A stretch of DNA of 64,000 nt, taken from NCBI RefSeq assembly GCF_019968905.1, contig NZ_CP079946.1, positions 8,839,356 through 8,903,355 on the forward strand, given 5' to 3'. The stretch comes from Corallococcus sp. EGB. Its GTDB lineage: Bacteria > Myxococcota > Myxococcia > Myxococcales > Myxococcaceae. A model generated the notes under the pieces. That model was not told where the DNA came from. It ran no database searches and saw nothing but the letters and a program-made list of their open reading frames with translations. Below are positions 28,862 through 39,302 of this stretch, piece by piece (the first letter of the stretch is position 1; each line of letters starts with the position of its first letter). The translations under genes and the position numbers were made by a program.

Positions 28862-31228
28862 TCAACGGCCCAGGGCCAGCAGGCAGGCGCGGCGCACTTC
28901 CGGGTCCTCGTCGCGGTGGGCGGCCCGGTCCAGCGCCTCGCGCGCCTCCACGGTGCCCAGCGCCGCCACGGCGGGCGCGGTGGCCCGGCGGCCCGCGGGG
29001 CTCGCGCTGACCAGCGCCTGCATCAGCGCCGCCCGCGCGTCCGCCCGGCGCATGCGCGCCAGCGCCGCCACCAGCAGGGGCGCCGTGGCGTCGTCCGCCA
29101 CCTCCAGCGCCGCCATCAGCCCGGGCAGGCGCCCCTCCACCGGCAGGGCCAGCGCGGACACCACCTGCTCGCGCAGCATCATGTCGCCCAACAGCGACAC
29201 CAGCTGCTGCGTCGCATGCGGGCCCGTGCGCGTGGCGAGGAAGCCCACCGCCGCGCTGCGCACGCTGTCGTCCCGGTCTCCGGCGGCGCGCAGGAGCGCG
29301 GGGAGCGTCTCCGGCGCGTCGTACTCCGCGACGGCGGACAGGGCCACCAGCCGCGTGGCCGGGTCCTCCGAGTGCACCGCCTCCAGGAGCACCGGCAGCG
29401 CGTCCGGCCGCCGGGCCACGCCCAGGCCCAGGAGGGCCGCGCGGCGCACGTCCGCGTCCGCGGAGGAAGCCGCCCGGCGCAGCGCCGCCATGGCGCTCTC
29501 CGTGTGCATGTGCGCGAGCGCGTCCACCACCGCCACGCGCACCTGGCCCGCGTCGTCGTTGGCCAGCGCGACGATGGCGTCCGCGGCGGCCTCCTCGTTG
29601 AGCTTCCCGAGCGACTGGCACGCGTAGTAGCGCACCCACGGGTCGCGGTCGTTGAGGCCCCCCAGCAGCGTGGAGGTGATGCGCGCCTGCTTGTCCGTCT
29701 GTCCCAGCGCGCGCATGGCGGTGGCGCGCGTGCGCTCCGACTCATGGCTCGCGGCGGCCAGCAGCGCGTCCACCGCGCGCGGGTCGTCGATGAAGGGCAG
29801 GCCGTAGATGGCCGCGTCGCGCAGCCGCTCGTCCGGGTCCCGCATGGCGGCGAGCAGCGCGTCCAGGCCGCGCGGGTAGCCGAAGTACGCCACGATGCGC
29901 AGCGCCGCCCGCCGCTGGCGCGCGTCCGTGGAGCGCGCCGCCTCCAGCGCCAGGGCCTCCGTCGCCTCGCTGCCCAGCGACTGGATGGCGCCCACCACCG
30001 CCTGCGACACGCGCGGGTCCTCGTCCGACAGCCGCGCGAACAGGGCCGGCACCGCGGACGTGTCGCCAATGCGCGACAGCGTCTCCGCCGCCAGCGCGCG
30101 CACCGTCGCGTCCCGGTCCTCCAGGCACAGCAGCACGTCCGGCACCGCCGCGGAGCGCTTGCCCACGAGCGGCAACAGCACCCGCCTGCGCGAGCTGTCC
30201 CCTTCCCGCAGCGCCTGTAGAATCTGCGCGTCCGCCTCCGCGCCCAGCTCGCCCAGCGCCGCCGCGGCCGCGCGCGACACGCCCAGGTCCTGCGAGTCGA
30301 GCAGCTTCAAGAGCCCCACGGCCGCGTCCGCGCCGCCCACCCAGCCCAGGAGGCGCGCCACCGCGGTCTTCTCTCCCGCGTCCGCGCCCGCGATGACCTG
30401 GGCCAGCCGGCGGCCCGTGGGGTGCGGATCCGCCGAGCTGGAGCGCAGCACCGACGGCACCGTGCGCGCGCCGCCGAAGCGCTGCACCTGCGCGTCGTGG
30501 ATCTCGACGAGCGCCACCGCCGCCACGCGCACCACCGCGTCATTGCCGCGCTGGAGCTGGCTCACGAGCGCGGGCACCGCGGCCTCCTGGCCGGTGCGCC
30601 CCAGGGCGCGCGCCGCCTCCAGGACGTAGAAGGGGTCCGACAAGAGCGCCATCAGCGCCGGCACGACGGTGGGGTCCCCCGAGCGGCCCAGCACGTCGAT
30701 GGCGGGGAAGATGCGGAAGAAGTTGCCGCTGCCCAGCGAGGCCAGCAGCGCGTCCACCGCCGCGCCGCCGCCCACGCGGCCCAGCGCCTCGATGGCGGCC
30801 ACCGCCACGTTGTCGTCCGGGTGGACGATGAGCCGCGACAACAGCGGCACGGACCGCCGGCTGCGACGCCGCCCCAGCACCTGCGCGGCGTCACAGACGA
30901 TGGCCGGATTGGGGTCGTCCCCCAGCGCCTCCACCCGGGCCTCCACCTCGCCCGTGGCGGCCACCAGCGCGTCCACCGCCGCGGCGATGCGCGCCTCGTT
31001 GTCCCGGCGGTGGCGCAGCACCTCACACAGGGGCCCCACGGCGGGAGTGCCCAGGCGCGCCAGCGCGGACACCACGGCGCGGCGCACCGCCCACGACGGC
31101 GCGTCCAGCCCCTGGACCAGGACCGGCAGGCTCACCGGGCCCCGGCGCGCCAGCTGCTCCACCTCTTCCACCCGCGCGCGGTCGTCCGCGGACAGGGACA
31201 GCGGGTGCTGCTTCGCGGGGGTGCTCAC
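28862..31228 (-). CDS. HEAT-repeat protein within chemosensory cluster 2
   Basis: 788 aa composed almost entirely of HEAT/PBS-lyase-type helical repeats of about 30 residues, for example [40 protein letters not shown] and [20 protein letters not shown]. Some 20 or more units give a long solenoid, a protein-binding scaffold. No signal peptide, membrane segment or catalytic motif. Its start overlaps the receptor stop by ATGA and cheR follows after 16 nt, so it is an integral member of the operon. HEAT-like proteins are not part of the core chemotaxis set; I recall a PBS-lyase-type HEAT protein (Cpc7) described with the M. xanthus Che7 system. Possible role: output or localisation scaffold for CheY or the receptor. 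Confidence 0.85.
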   Translation of the reverse strand: MSTPAKQHPLSLSADDRARVEEVEQLARRGPVSLPVLVQGLDAPSWAVRRAVVSALARLGTPAVGPLCEVLRHRRDNEARIAAAVDALVAATGEVEARVEALGDDPNPAIVCDAAQVLGRRRSRRSVPLLSRLIVHPDDNVAVAAIEALGRVGGGAAVDALLASLGSGNFFRIFPAIDVLGRSGDPTVVPALMALLSDPFYVLEAARALGRTGQEAAVPALVSQLQRGNDAVVRVAAVALVEIHDAQVQRFGGARTVPSVLRSSSADPHPTGRRLAQVIAGADAGEKTAVARLLGWVGGADAAVGLLKLLDSQDLGVSRAAAAALGELGAEADAQILQALREGDSSRRRVLLPLVGKRSAAVPDVLLCLEDRDATVRALAAETLSRIGDTSAVPALFARLSDEDPRVSQAVVGAIQSLGSEATEALALEAARSTDARQRRAALRIVAYFGYPRGLDALLAAMRDPDERLRDAAIYGLPFIDDPRAVDALLAAASHESERTRATAMRALGQTDKQARITSTLLGGLNDRDPWVRYYACQSLGKLNEEAAADAIVALANDDAGQVRVAVVDALAHMHTESAMAALRRAASSADADVRRAALLGLGVARRPDALPVLLEAVHSEDPATRLVALSAVAEYDAPETLPALLRAAGDRDDSVRSAAVGFLATRTGPHATQQLVSLLGDMMLREQVVSALALPVEGRLPGLMAALEVADDATAPLLVAALARMRRADARAALMQALVSASPAGRRATAPAVAALGTVEAREALDRAAHRDEDPEVRRACLLALGR

Positions 31229-33759
31229 GTGGCCTGCTCCCGCGTGCTCCGCGGCGTCGTCCCACCCAGGAGGCCACTCAGGTGGCTCAAGCCCTCCACC
31301 TGCTCTCCATGCAGCCGCGACAGCTGCCCCATCCGGCCCGCCACCTCCTTCACCTCCTGGGCGGTGACGGCCATGGCGCGCGCCTGCTCCGCGGTGGTGC
31401 CGGCGATCTCCCTGGCACGGGTGCGCATGTCCTCCACCGACCGGCCCAGCTGTTCGGTCAGCACGGCCTGGTCCTGGGTGGCCTTCGCCACCGAGGCCAC
31501 GCCCGTGGCCTGCTTCGCGGCGGACGCGGTGAGCAGCGCCAGGGCGTCCGTCTGCTCATCCAGCGCGCGCGCGGTGGACTTCGCCACCCGGCGCACCTCC
31601 TCCGCGCCGCGCACCAGCGACGTGAGCGCCTGGGCCTGCTCCTCCGTGGCGCGCGTCACCTCCTTGGCCAGGCTGGCCACCTGGCGGCTGGCGAGCTCTC
31701 CCTGCTTGAGCGCGCGGGCCTGCTCCGCCATGGCGCGCGTGGACTGGGCCACCTCCTTGCGCGTGGCCTCCATGGCCTTCGTCACCTCCTGCGCGGCCTT
31801 GGCCTGCTCCGCGACGCCGGTGAGCGTGCGCTGCGTGGAGGTCGCCACCTCCTGCGCCGCCGTGCCCAGCACCGCCACCTGCTGGCCCTGGGCCATCACC
31901 GCGCTGTTCACGCCCTGCACCAGCTGGCGCATCTGCGTGGCCCCCCGGGCCAGGTCCGTGGCGGCCTGCGCCTGCTCCTGCATCGCGCGCGACACCTTCT
32001 CCGCCACCTCCGTCAGCTGGTTGTTGGAGCGGACCGCGTCGCGCAGCGCCTTGGCCTGGTCCTGGGTGGCCTGGGTGGTCTGCCGCGCCATGCGCCGCAT
32101 CTCCGTGCCGCCCTGGGCCAGCGCCTGCGCGGCCTGCGCCTGCTCCACCGCGGACGCGGCGATGAGCCGCCCCTGCTCGCTCACCTTCGCCGTGGCCTGC
32201 ACCAGCGCCTGCACCGCCTGCACCTGCTCCGCCGACGCGCGCGACGCCTCGCGCACGTTCAGGCCCAGGTCGTCCACCCCCTTGAGGATGGTGCCCAGCG
32301 CGCGCTCCGCGTCCCCCGCCAGCGCCGCGCCCTCGTCCGCCGCGCGCACGCCCTCGCCGGTGGCCACGGCCGCCTCGCGCGCCGTCGCCTGGAGGCCCCG
32401 GACAATCTTCGCCACGTCGCTGCTGGCCGCCGCCGCGCGGTCCGCCAGGGCGCGGATCTCCTCCGCCACCACCGCGAAGCCGCGGCCGTGCTCACCCGCG
32501 CGCGCCGCCTCGATGCTGGCGTTGAGCGACAGCAGGTTGGTGCGGTCCGCGATGAGGTTGATGGTCTGGACGATGTCGCCAATCTCCTCGGCGCGCCGGC
32601 CCATCTCCTTCATCACCCCGGACGACTCCACGATGGACTGACGGATGCGGCCGAAGCCCGCGATGGAGCGCGCCACCGTGGCGCCGCCCTCGCGCGCGCT
32701 CGCGCCCACGCGCTCGGCGGCCTGCCGCGCCTCCTCCGTCAGCTGCGACGCGCGGCGCGTGGAGGACTCCAGCTGCGAGGACGCGGTGGCGCTGGTGGAC
32801 GCCAGGTTGTTGATGCTCTCCGCCGCGCGGGCCACCGCCTGGGCGGAGCGCGACAGCTCTTCGATGGTGGCCGCGTTGGTGTCCACCACGGCGGCGTTCT
32901 TCTCCGCGGTGGCGGCGACCTCCTCCACGCTGGCGGCCACCTCCTGCACGGTGGACGCGGTGGTGACCGCGCTGGCCTCCAGGGTGCGCGTGTGCTCGGC
33001 CACGCCGCGCACGCTGCGCGCCACCTGCTCCGCGGTGGAGGCCGTCTCCTCCACGCTGGCGGCCATGGCGGCCGCGTCGCGCACCACGTCCTGGAGCGTC
33101 CTGCCCAGGGACATCACGGCGCCGGACACCTGGCCCATGCGCTCACCCACGCCCTGCGCGTCCGTGGCCAGGCGGGTGATGCCCTTGGACATCTCTTCAA
33201 TGGTGGCGGCGACCTCCTCCGTGGTGGCGGCGCTGGTCTGGTTGCGCGACACCAGGTCCTCCACCGTGGCGGTCATCTCCTGCATGCTCGCCAGCAGCTG
33301 CTCGCTGGAGGCGGCCAGGTCCTCCGCGTTGGCGCTCACGCCCTTCACCGAGCGCGCCACCTCCTCCAGCGTGGAGGCCGTCACGTCGGCGCTGGACGAC
33401 AGCACGCCCGCGTCCTTGCGCACGCTGGACACGGACGCGGTCACCTCCTGCATGGCGCCCGCGGTGGTCTCGGCCTCCTGCTGCACGGCCTTCGCCGCGT
33501 CGCTCGTGGCCGTCTGGCTGCGCACCAGCGCCTGCACGGCGGCGCTCGTCTGCTCCACCTGCGCGGCCACGGACTCGATGGCGATGCGCACCTGCTCGCC
33601 CGCCGCCGCCTGGTCGTTGCCCGCGGACGCGAGCCGCGCCGTCAGCTGCTCGGTGGACTTCACCAGCCCCACGCCTTCCGCCACCTGGAGCGAGGCGCGC
33701 TCCGCCAGCGCGCGCGCGTCCTCCAGCTTGCGCACGCTGTTACCGTTGTCCGTCGACAT
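31225..33759 (-). CDS. Large soluble all-helical methyl-accepting chemotaxis protein
   Basis: 844 aa from the ATG at 33759. No membrane segment, HAMP or recognisable ligand domain. Residues ~20-400 are Ala/Val/Thr/Glu-rich heptad helix with quasi-repeats ([31 protein letters not shown]). The receptor hairpin ([21 protein letters not shown]) lies near the middle at ~405-440, followed by another ~400 residues of helical repeats with recurring Glu-Gln-Ala-x-Ala units ([43 protein letters not shown]). Typical receptors have the hairpin nearer the C-terminus. The gene overlaps cheW by 20 bp and the HEAT gene by 4. It is probably a cytoplasmic receptor sensing an internal cue or a partner protein. 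Confidence 0.88.
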   Translation of the reverse strand: MSTDNGNSVRKLEDARALAERASLQVAEGVGLVKSTEQLTARLASAGNDQAAAGEQVRIAIESVAAQVEQTSAAVQALVRSQTATSDAAKAVQQEAETTAGAMQEVTASVSSVRKDAGVLSSSADVTASTLEEVARSVKGVSANAEDLAASSEQLLASMQEMTATVEDLVSRNQTSAATTEEVAATIEEMSKGITRLATDAQGVGERMGQVSGAVMSLGRTLQDVVRDAAAMAASVEETASTAEQVARSVRGVAEHTRTLEASAVTTASTVQEVAASVEEVAATAEKNAAVVDTNAATIEELSRSAQAVARAAESINNLASTSATASSQLESSTRRASQLTEEARQAAERVGASAREGGATVARSIAGFGRIRQSIVESSGVMKEMGRRAEEIGDIVQTINLIADRTNLLSLNASIEAARAGEHGRGFAVVAEEIRALADRAAAASSDVAKIVRGLQATAREAAVATGEGVRAADEGAALAGDAERALGTILKGVDDLGLNVREASRASAEQVQAVQALVQATAKVSEQGRLIAASAVEQAQAAQALAQGGTEMRRMARQTTQATQDQAKALRDAVRSNNQLTEVAEKVSRAMQEQAQAATDLARGATQMRQLVQGVNSAVMAQGQQVAVLGTAAQEVATSTQRTLTGVAEQAKAAQEVTKAMEATRKEVAQSTRAMAEQARALKQGELASRQVASLAKEVTRATEEQAQALTSLVRGAEEVRRVAKSTARALDEQTDALALLTASAAKQATGVASVAKATQDQAVLTEQLGRSVEDMRTRAREIAGTTAEQARAMAVTAQEVKEVAGRMGQLSRLHGEQVEGLSHLSGLLGGTTPRSTREQAT

Positions 33760-34186
33760 CCGCCGCCTCCTCCCCCACCACCCGGGGGAAATCAATGAGC
33801 ATCACCAGCCGCGGGCCCACCTGCGTCACGGCCTTCACGAACCCCTTCGCGCCCTCCACCACCATGGGGGGAGGCGGCTGGATGGTGCGCGGATCCAGCT
33901 TCAACACCTCGCGGGCGCTGTCCACGAGCAGCCCCACTGTGCGCTCGCCCAGCTGCCCCACCACCACCCGCGAATCCAGCGACGGCGTCCCCGCCGGCAG
34001 CCCGAAGCGCGCCCTCGCGTCCACCACGGGGATGACCCGGCCCCGCACCTGCACCAGGCCCGCGACGTGCGCGGGCGCCCCGGGCACCGGCGTCGCGCCG
34101 GTGAAGGACTCCATCTGCACGACGTCCGCCGCGGGAATCGCGTACTCCGTCCCGTCCACCTTGAACAGCACGTGCAGCACGTTCAT
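33740..34186 (-). CDS. cheW: CheW-type scaffold protein (cluster 2)
   Basis: 148 aa from the ATG at 34186, which overlaps the cheA stop as ATGA; an in-frame ATG nine bases upstream is also possible. Single CheW domain: [42 protein letters not shown] and a C-terminal strand ([19 protein letters not shown]). Couples the soluble receptor to CheA. Overlaps the receptor gene start by 20 bp. Confidence 0.93.
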   Translation of the reverse strand: MNVLHVLFKVDGTEYAIPAADVVQMESFTGATPVPGAPAHVAGLVQVRGRVIPVVDARARFGLPAGTPSLDSRVVVGQLGERTVGLLVDSAREVLKLDPRTIQPPPPMVVEGAKGFVKAVTQVGPRLVMLIDFPRVVGEEAADVDGQR

Positions 34187-36246
34187 GTCACCCACTCCCC
34201 AACCCGCGGCGCGCGCTTGCGGCGGCCCGAGCGCGCCGCGCCCAGCGCGCCCAGGTCCAGCACCAGCGTGGGCTGGCCGTCACCCAGGTCCGTGGCGCCG
34301 GCCACGCCCGGCACGCGCACCAGCGGATCCTCCAGCGGCCTCAGGACGATCTCCTGCTGCCCCACGAGCCGGTCCACCGCGAAGGCCACCGGCTCCCCGC
34401 GCTGGCGCACGATGAGCGCCTTGGCGCCCTGGCCCGCTTCGCTGGCGCTCCCGGGCCCCCCCGCGTCCAGCAGCCGCGCCAGCGACACCAGCGGCACGGC
34501 CGCGCCCCGGCGCTCCACCAGCCCCACGCCGTCCGCGCCCGCCGGCCGCACCACGCCCGTGACGTCGATGAGCTCCTCCACCGTGGCCACCGAGACCGCG
34601 TACCGGCGGCCCGCGCACTCGAAGATGATGGCGTCCATCAGCGTGACCGTGAGGGGGACGCACACGGTGAAGGTGGTGCCCACGCCCTTGCGCGTGTCCA
34701 TGCGCAGCTCCCCGCCCAATTGCTCCACGACGATGCGCCGCACGATGTCCATGCCCATGCCCCGGCCGCTGGTGCGCGTGGCCTCCTGGCGCGTGGACAG
34801 GCCGGGGCGGCACAGGAGGTCCAGGAGCGCGTCCGCGGAGTCCGGCACGGCGCTGTTCGCCGCCTTCGCCACCGCCTGCGCGTCCACGCCGCGGCCGTCG
34901 TCGCGCAGGGTGAGCTCCAACTGGCCGTTGGCGCGCGCGTGGCATGACAGGCGCACCAGCCCCTCCGGGGGCTTGGCCGCGGCCTGGCGCTCCTCGGGGG
35001 ACTCCAGCGCGTGGTCCACCGCGTTGCGCACCAGGTGCACCAGCGCGGGCAGGAGCCGGTCCGCCACCGCCTTGTCCAGCTCCGCGTCGCCCACGTCCAG
35101 CTCCAGCCGCACCGCCTTGCCCGTGGCGCGGCGCAGGCCCCGCACCAGCAGGGGCAGCCGCTCCAGCACGTCGCCCACGCGCACCATGCGCAGCCGCAGG
35201 ATGGCCGAGCGCAAGTCGCGCAGCTGCCGGCCGTTCTCCTGGAGGATGGCGGTGAGCTCCCGCGTGGGCGCCCCGGCCTGGGTGAGCGCCGCCACGGCGC
35301 GCGTCAGCCGGGAGCGGTTGACCACGAGCGCCGCCAGCCACTCCATGGCCTCGTCCAGCCGCGACACCTCCACGCGAAGGAGTCCTCCGCCGCGGCGCAC
35401 CTCCGGCTCCTCCAGCTCCTCGTCGAGGACGGCGGGACCGGGAAGGCTCGCGGCGTCCCCGGACGGGGCCTCCGCGGGCGCGGGAGCCTCCAGGGAGCGG
35501 ACCGTGGCGGGCGGGCCGCCCACGGCGTCCAACAGGTCGGCGTCCTCCGCGCGGGTGTTCAACAGGAGCGCGAACGCGAGCGACGCGCCCCCCGCGGCCG
35601 CGCCGGACAGGGGCAGCACCTTCACGATGTCCGCGAGCTTCGCCACGCGCTCGCGCACGGTGTTGATGTTGAGGCCCTTCGCGGCGCGCTCCGACGACGG
35701 CACGAAGTCCAGCCGCAGCGCGCGCTGGCCTCCGGCGAGTCCGCCCTCCAGCTGCTCGCGCTCGGACGCGGCCAGCCGCGAGGCGAACGCGGCGTCCGCG
35801 TCCAGCACCACCCGCCGGGCCCGCCTGGGGGCCGCGTCGCGCATCTGCGGCCCCAGCGCCTCCAGCCGCTCCAGCAGGCCCGCGGGCGCGGGCGAGGCGG
35901 CCTTGCCAGCGCCCAGCTGCCGCACGCGCAGCTCGATGGCGCGCAGGCCCTCCACCAGCGGCTCCACGCTGGACTCGGGCAGCCGGCCGCCGGCCTGGTC
36001 CGCCAGCCTCAGCGAAGCCTCCATCCAGTGCGCCAGGGAGACCACGGGCTCCACGTCCACCATGGCGGACAGGCCCTTGAGCGTGTGCAGCGCGCGGAAC
36101 AGCTCGCGCACCGCGCGGGGCTGGGCCTGCCCCTTGCGCACCGCCTCCTCCACCGCGAGCAGCTCCTTCTGCGAGGCGGCGAGCAGCTCATCGACCTCCG
36201 CCAGGTACGCGGGGAGGAACTCCGCGAACTCCCCTTTTCCCGTCAC
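34183..36246 (-). CDS. cheA: CheA chemotaxis histidine kinase (cluster 2)
   Basis: 687 aa. Hpt/P1 with phospho-His 54 (ALHTLKGLSAMVDVE); a region at ~130-250 that may be a divergent P2; dimerisation helices (SRLDEAMEWLAALVVNRSRL); HATPase with LVHLVRNAVDHALESPEE, LRDDGRGVDAQAV and TSGRGMGMDIVRRIV; then a CheW-like P5 domain to the C-terminus. Unlike the cluster 1 kinase it has no fused receiver; instead a separate CheY gene lies immediately upstream and overlaps it by ATGA. Confidence 0.94.
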   Translation of the reverse strand: MTGKGEFAEFLPAYLAEVDELLAASQKELLAVEEAVRKGQAQPRAVRELFRALHTLKGLSAMVDVEPVVSLAHWMEASLRLADQAGGRLPESSVEPLVEGLRAIELRVRQLGAGKAASPAPAGLLERLEALGPQMRDAAPRRARRVVLDADAAFASRLAASEREQLEGGLAGGQRALRLDFVPSSERAAKGLNINTVRERVAKLADIVKVLPLSGAAAGGASLAFALLLNTRAEDADLLDAVGGPPATVRSLEAPAPAEAPSGDAASLPGPAVLDEELEEPEVRRGGGLLRVEVSRLDEAMEWLAALVVNRSRLTRAVAALTQAGAPTRELTAILQENGRQLRDLRSAILRLRMVRVGDVLERLPLLVRGLRRATGKAVRLELDVGDAELDKAVADRLLPALVHLVRNAVDHALESPEERQAAAKPPEGLVRLSCHARANGQLELTLRDDGRGVDAQAVAKAANSAVPDSADALLDLLCRPGLSTRQEATRTSGRGMGMDIVRRIVVEQLGGELRMDTRKGVGTTFTVCVPLTVTLMDAIIFECAGRRYAVSVATVEELIDVTGVVRPAGADGVGLVERRGAAVPLVSLARLLDAGGPGSASEAGQGAKALIVRQRGEPVAFAVDRLVGQQEIVLRPLEDPLVRVPGVAGATDLGDGQPTLVLDLGALGAARSGRRKRAPRVGEWVT

Positions 36247-36632
36247 CCGCGCGGCGCCTCGGCCGAGGTCTCCAGGAGGGCCCGGGCGGCGCCCTGGATG
36301 GAGTCCGGCGTGAAGGGCTTGGTCATGAAGCGGTTCGCGCCGGCCTGCAGCGCGCGCTCGCGGGACGCTTCATCGCCCCGGGTGGTGACGATGATGATGG
36401 GCAGGTTGCGCAGGTGGTCCTGTCCGCGCACGAACTCCACGACCTCGATGCCCCCGATGTCGGGCATGTTGAGGTCCAGGACGAGCAGGTCATACGGCTT
36501 GAGCGACAGCTGCTCGATGGCCTCCAACCCGCTGGACGCCTGGGTGAAGTGGCTGTCCGGGTAGGGCCTCAGGCAGGCGACCACCATGTCGCGCATCACC
36601 TTGCTGTCATCGACGACGAGTACCTCGGGCAT
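36243..36632 (-). CDS. cheY: CheY-type single-domain response regulator (cluster 2)
   Basis: 129 aa receiver: acidic pair VVDDSKVMRD, phospho-Asp in LLVLDLNMPDIGG, Thr in IIVTTRGDEA and Lys in FMTKPFTPD. First gene of the minus-strand chemosensory operon and so near its promoter, with the divergent hybrid kinase gene starting 203 bp away. Receives phosphate from the CheA encoded next and carries the output, probably to a motility or scaffold partner. Confidence 0.93.
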   Translation of the reverse strand: MPEVLVVDDSKVMRDMVVACLRPYPDSHFTQASSGLEAIEQLSLKPYDLLVLDLNMPDIGGIEVVEFVRGQDHLRNLPIIIVTTRGDEASRERALQAGANRFMTKPFTPDSIQGAARALLETSAEAPRG

Positions 36633-36835
36633 GGCGTCCTCTAGAAACGACCGGCCAAGCTAGACCGATTCCGACCCGCTGAAAGAAATGAGTCATCCGG
36701 CGCGCGCTGAACGTTGGTTTGTCCACGCCTGCCCTGGACGGTGTGCCACGCCGGGAGACAGAGCGCCACGGACATCCATGACATCCGGCACCCTGCGCCC
36801 TGCTGACCTTCCGCTCCGGGGACCGAACTCCATCC

Positions 36836-38380
36836 ATGCGCCCGCCTCCTCCGCCCGACGCCGCCTTCCCCCGCCCGCCGGGACTCCCCTTGGTCCCGCC
36901 GGAGCCCGCACCTTGTGTCTGGGTGGTGGACGACAGCGCCAGTGAGGCGCGCTTCATCAAGACCGCGCTGGGAACGGGCTTCCGGGTGGAGACGTTCCCG
37001 GACGGCGCCGCGATGCTCGAAAGCCTGCACGCCGGGCGGGCGCCGGATGTGGTGGTGCTGGACTGGGAGATGCCGGGAATGTCCGGTCCGGAGGTCTGCC
37101 AGTTCTTGCGCGGCCAGCGGGAGACGGAGGCGCTGCCCGTGCTGCTGCTCACCTCGCACAGCCGGCCGGAGGACCTGGTGCAGGGCCTGCGCGCGGGCGC
37201 CAACGACTACGTGTCCAAGCCCTTCCGCACGGAGGAGGTGCGCGCGCGGGTGGACGCGCTCGCGCGCGCCAAGCGGCTGGTGGACGACGTGCGGCGCGCG
37301 AGCGTGGAGAAGGCGGAGGTGTTCGCGCAGCTGGACGCGCTCCTCACGTCCTCGCCCGTGGGGCTGTCCCTGCTGGACCGCGACCTGCGCTTCGTGCGCG
37401 TCAACGCGCGCATGGCGAAGCTGGACGGGCTGCCCGTGGAGGCCTACTCGGGAAGGACGCTGGCGGAGGTGCTGCCCCGGTACGCGCCCCGGCTGGAGCC
37501 GGTGCTTCGCCGCGTGATGGAGACGGGCGAGCCCGTGGAGGAGCTGGGCTTCACGCTGGAGCCCCCGGACGCCCCCGGAAGCGGGGTGCACGTGATGGCC
37601 AGCTACCACCCGGTGCGCACCGCGCGGGGAGAGGTCGTGGGCGTGGGCACCGTGATGGTGGACGTCACCCGGCACAAGCAGGCGGAAGAGGAGCTGCGCG
37701 CGACCGCGGAGTTCCGCGAGCGCTTCCTGGGCATCGTCGGCCACGACCTGCGCAACCCGCTCAACTCCATCCGCATGGGCGCCAGCTACCTCGTCGCCAG
37801 CGAACAACTGCCCGCGCCGCTGGAGCGCACCGCCAGCCGCATCATCCACAGCACGGACCGGATGACGCGGATGATCACCGAGCTGCTGGACTTCACCCGC
37901 AGCCGGCTGGGCAGCGGCATCCCGCTGACCCCGGGCGCCACGGACCTGGGCCAGGTGGCGCGCCAGGTGGTGGAGGAGCTGGAGCTGGGGCACCCGAACC
38001 GCACCGTGGAGGTGACGGCCACCGGTCCCCTCACCGGCAACTGGGACGCGGACCGGCTGGCGCAGGTGCTGAGCAACCTGGTGGGCAACGCCCTCCAGTA
38101 CAGCCCGCCGGACGCCACCGTGGAGCTGGCGCTTGCGGGCGAGCCGGAGCAGGTCATCGCGCGGGTGACCAACCCCGGCGAGGCCATTGACCCGGAGGCG
38201 CTGAAGACGCTGTTCCATCCGTTCCAGCGCGCGCACACCGGCGCCCACGTGCCCTCCGGGCTGGGCCTGGGGCTCTTCATCTCCGACCAGATCGCGCGCG
38301 GCCACCGGGGCTCTCTCACCGTGACGTCGGACGCGGAGCGGACCGTGTTCACCCTGACACTGCCCCGAAGCGGCGCATGA
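36836..38380 (+). CDS. Hybrid kinase: receiver-PAS-HisKA-HATPase
   Basis: 514 aa, soluble. After a Pro-rich N-terminus the receiver spans ~26-140 (VVDDSASEARFIKTAL, phospho-Asp in VVVLDWEMPGMSG, Lys in YVSKPFR). A PAS domain (~160-275, LTSSPVGLSLLDRDLRFVRV) follows, then HisKA with phospho-His in LGIVGHDLRNPLNSIRMG (~300) and HATPase (VGNALQYSPPDATV, GLGLGLFISDQIARGHRG). An N-terminal receiver on a kinase usually means it is itself controlled by another kinase. A small receiver gene lies about 100 bp downstream on the same strand. Divergent from the cluster 2 cheY, which makes a functional link to that array possible. Confidence 0.92.
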   Translation: MRPPPPPDAAFPRPPGLPLVPPEPAPCVWVVDDSASEARFIKTALGTGFRVETFPDGAAMLESLHAGRAPDVVVLDWEMPGMSGPEVCQFLRGQRETEALPVLLLTSHSRPEDLVQGLRAGANDYVSKPFRTEEVRARVDALARAKRLVDDVRRASVEKAEVFAQLDALLTSSPVGLSLLDRDLRFVRVNARMAKLDGLPVEAYSGRTLAEVLPRYAPRLEPVLRRVMETGEPVEELGFTLEPPDAPGSGVHVMASYHPVRTARGEVVGVGTVMVDVTRHKQAEEELRATAEFRERFLGIVGHDLRNPLNSIRMGASYLVASEQLPAPLERTASRIIHSTDRMTRMITELLDFTRSRLGSGIPLTPGATDLGQVARQVVEELELGHPNRTVEVTATGPLTGNWDADRLAQVLSNLVGNALQYSPPDATVELALAGEPEQVIARVTNPGEAIDPEALKTLFHPFQRAHTGAHVPSGLGLGLFISDQIARGHRGSLTVTSDAERTVFTLTLPRSGA

Positions 38381-38478
38381 GCCCGGGTGGGCGCGCGTCA
38401 ATCCGTTCGCATGCTTGCCGGCCGGCCAGTCCCACGCGCCGCCTGGAAACGCCGGGGCCCGTGCCCTACGGTGCGCGT

Positions 38479-38856
38479 GTGTCCACTCCGCAACACCGCG
38501 CCACCCTGCTCCTCGTGGAGAACAACGAGGACGTGCGCGAGGCGCTGCGCGAAATCCTCCAGTCGGAGGGCTACCAGGTCCACACCGCGGTGAACGGCCA
38601 GGACGCGCTGGGCGTCCTGTCGCGGCAGGAGCGGATGCCCGCCCTCATCCTGCTGGACCTGGTGATGCCGGTGATGGACGGCCATGCCTTCATCGAACGC
38701 CTGCGCGACACGGGCGTGCTGGCGCTGACACGGGTGCTGGTGCTGACGGCGCACCCCACGCTGCCGCTGCCGCAGGGCGTGTCTGGACGGCTGGGCAAGC
38801 CGGTGAAGCTGGAGGCGTTGCTGGACGCCATCGCCGTGCACGCCGTGCAGGCGTGA
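38479..38856 (+). CDS. Single-domain response regulator
   Basis: 125 aa from the GTG at 38479, chosen because the receiver fold begins a few residues later. The first acidic pocket reads LLVENNEDVREAL, where the usual Asp/Glu-Asp pair is replaced by Glu-Asn, then phospho-Asp in LILLDLVMPVMDG, Thr in VLTAHPTL and Lys in RLGKPVK. The altered metal-binding pocket may slow phosphorylation. Same strand as the hybrid kinase upstream (98-bp gap), its probable partner; convergent with another receiver 12 bp away. Confidence 0.87.
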   Translation: MSTPQHRATLLLVENNEDVREALREILQSEGYQVHTAVNGQDALGVLSRQERMPALILLDLVMPVMDGHAFIERLRDTGVLALTRVLVLTAHPTLPLPQGVSGRLGKPVKLEALLDAIAVHAVQA

Positions 38857-38868
38857 CGCCCCCCGCGC

Positions 38869-39249
38869 TCAGGAGGCGGGGCAGTGACGGGCCACCGTGG
38901 CCAGCAGCTCCGCGATGTCCACGGGCTTGCGCAGCAGGCCCACCGTGCCCGGCGGCGCCTTGGCGGAGAAGTGGGCGGTGAGCATCAACACGGGCAGCTC
39001 GCGGTAGCGCACGTCCTGTTGGATGCGGTGGAGGAACTCGTGGCCGTCCATCACCGGCATCATCAGGTCCAGCAGCACCAGGCAGGGCGGGTCATCGTCG
39101 TGGGAGGCCAGGAGGTCCAGGGCGGCCTGTCCGTTGGCGGCCTGGAGCACCGTGTAGTCCTCCATCTCCAGCAGCTCCGCCACGACCTCACGCAGGTCCG
39201 GTTCATCGTCGACGATGAGGATGGTGGAACGCGGGGGGGTGCTGCTCAC
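38869..39249 (-). CDS. Single-domain response regulator
   Basis: 126 aa receiver: IVDDEPDLREVV, phospho-Asp in LVLLDLMMPVMDG, Thr in LMLTAHFSA and Lys in LLRKPVD. It is close in sequence to the convergent receiver at 38479 (both share LDL-MPVMDGH and LTAH), suggesting tandem duplication and inversion. Divergent from the large multi-PAS kinase gene at 39423, with a GC-rich hairpin in the space between. Confidence 0.9.
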   Translation of the reverse strand: MSSTPPRSTILIVDDEPDLREVVAELLEMEDYTVLQAANGQAALDLLASHDDDPPCLVLLDLMMPVMDGHEFLHRIQQDVRYRELPVLMLTAHFSAKAPPGTVGLLRKPVDIAELLATVARHCPAS

Positions 39250-39302
39250 GGGCCGCAGCCTATGCAGGTCGCGCCGCTGACGCCAGGGATGCCATGAGTC
39301 CT

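Noticed and set aside
32645-36313. Plus-strand open frame of about 1,220 codons opposite mcp, cheW and cheA of cluster 2
   Set aside because: Ser/Arg/Ala/Thr-rich translation without domain features; antisense shadow of conserved genes.
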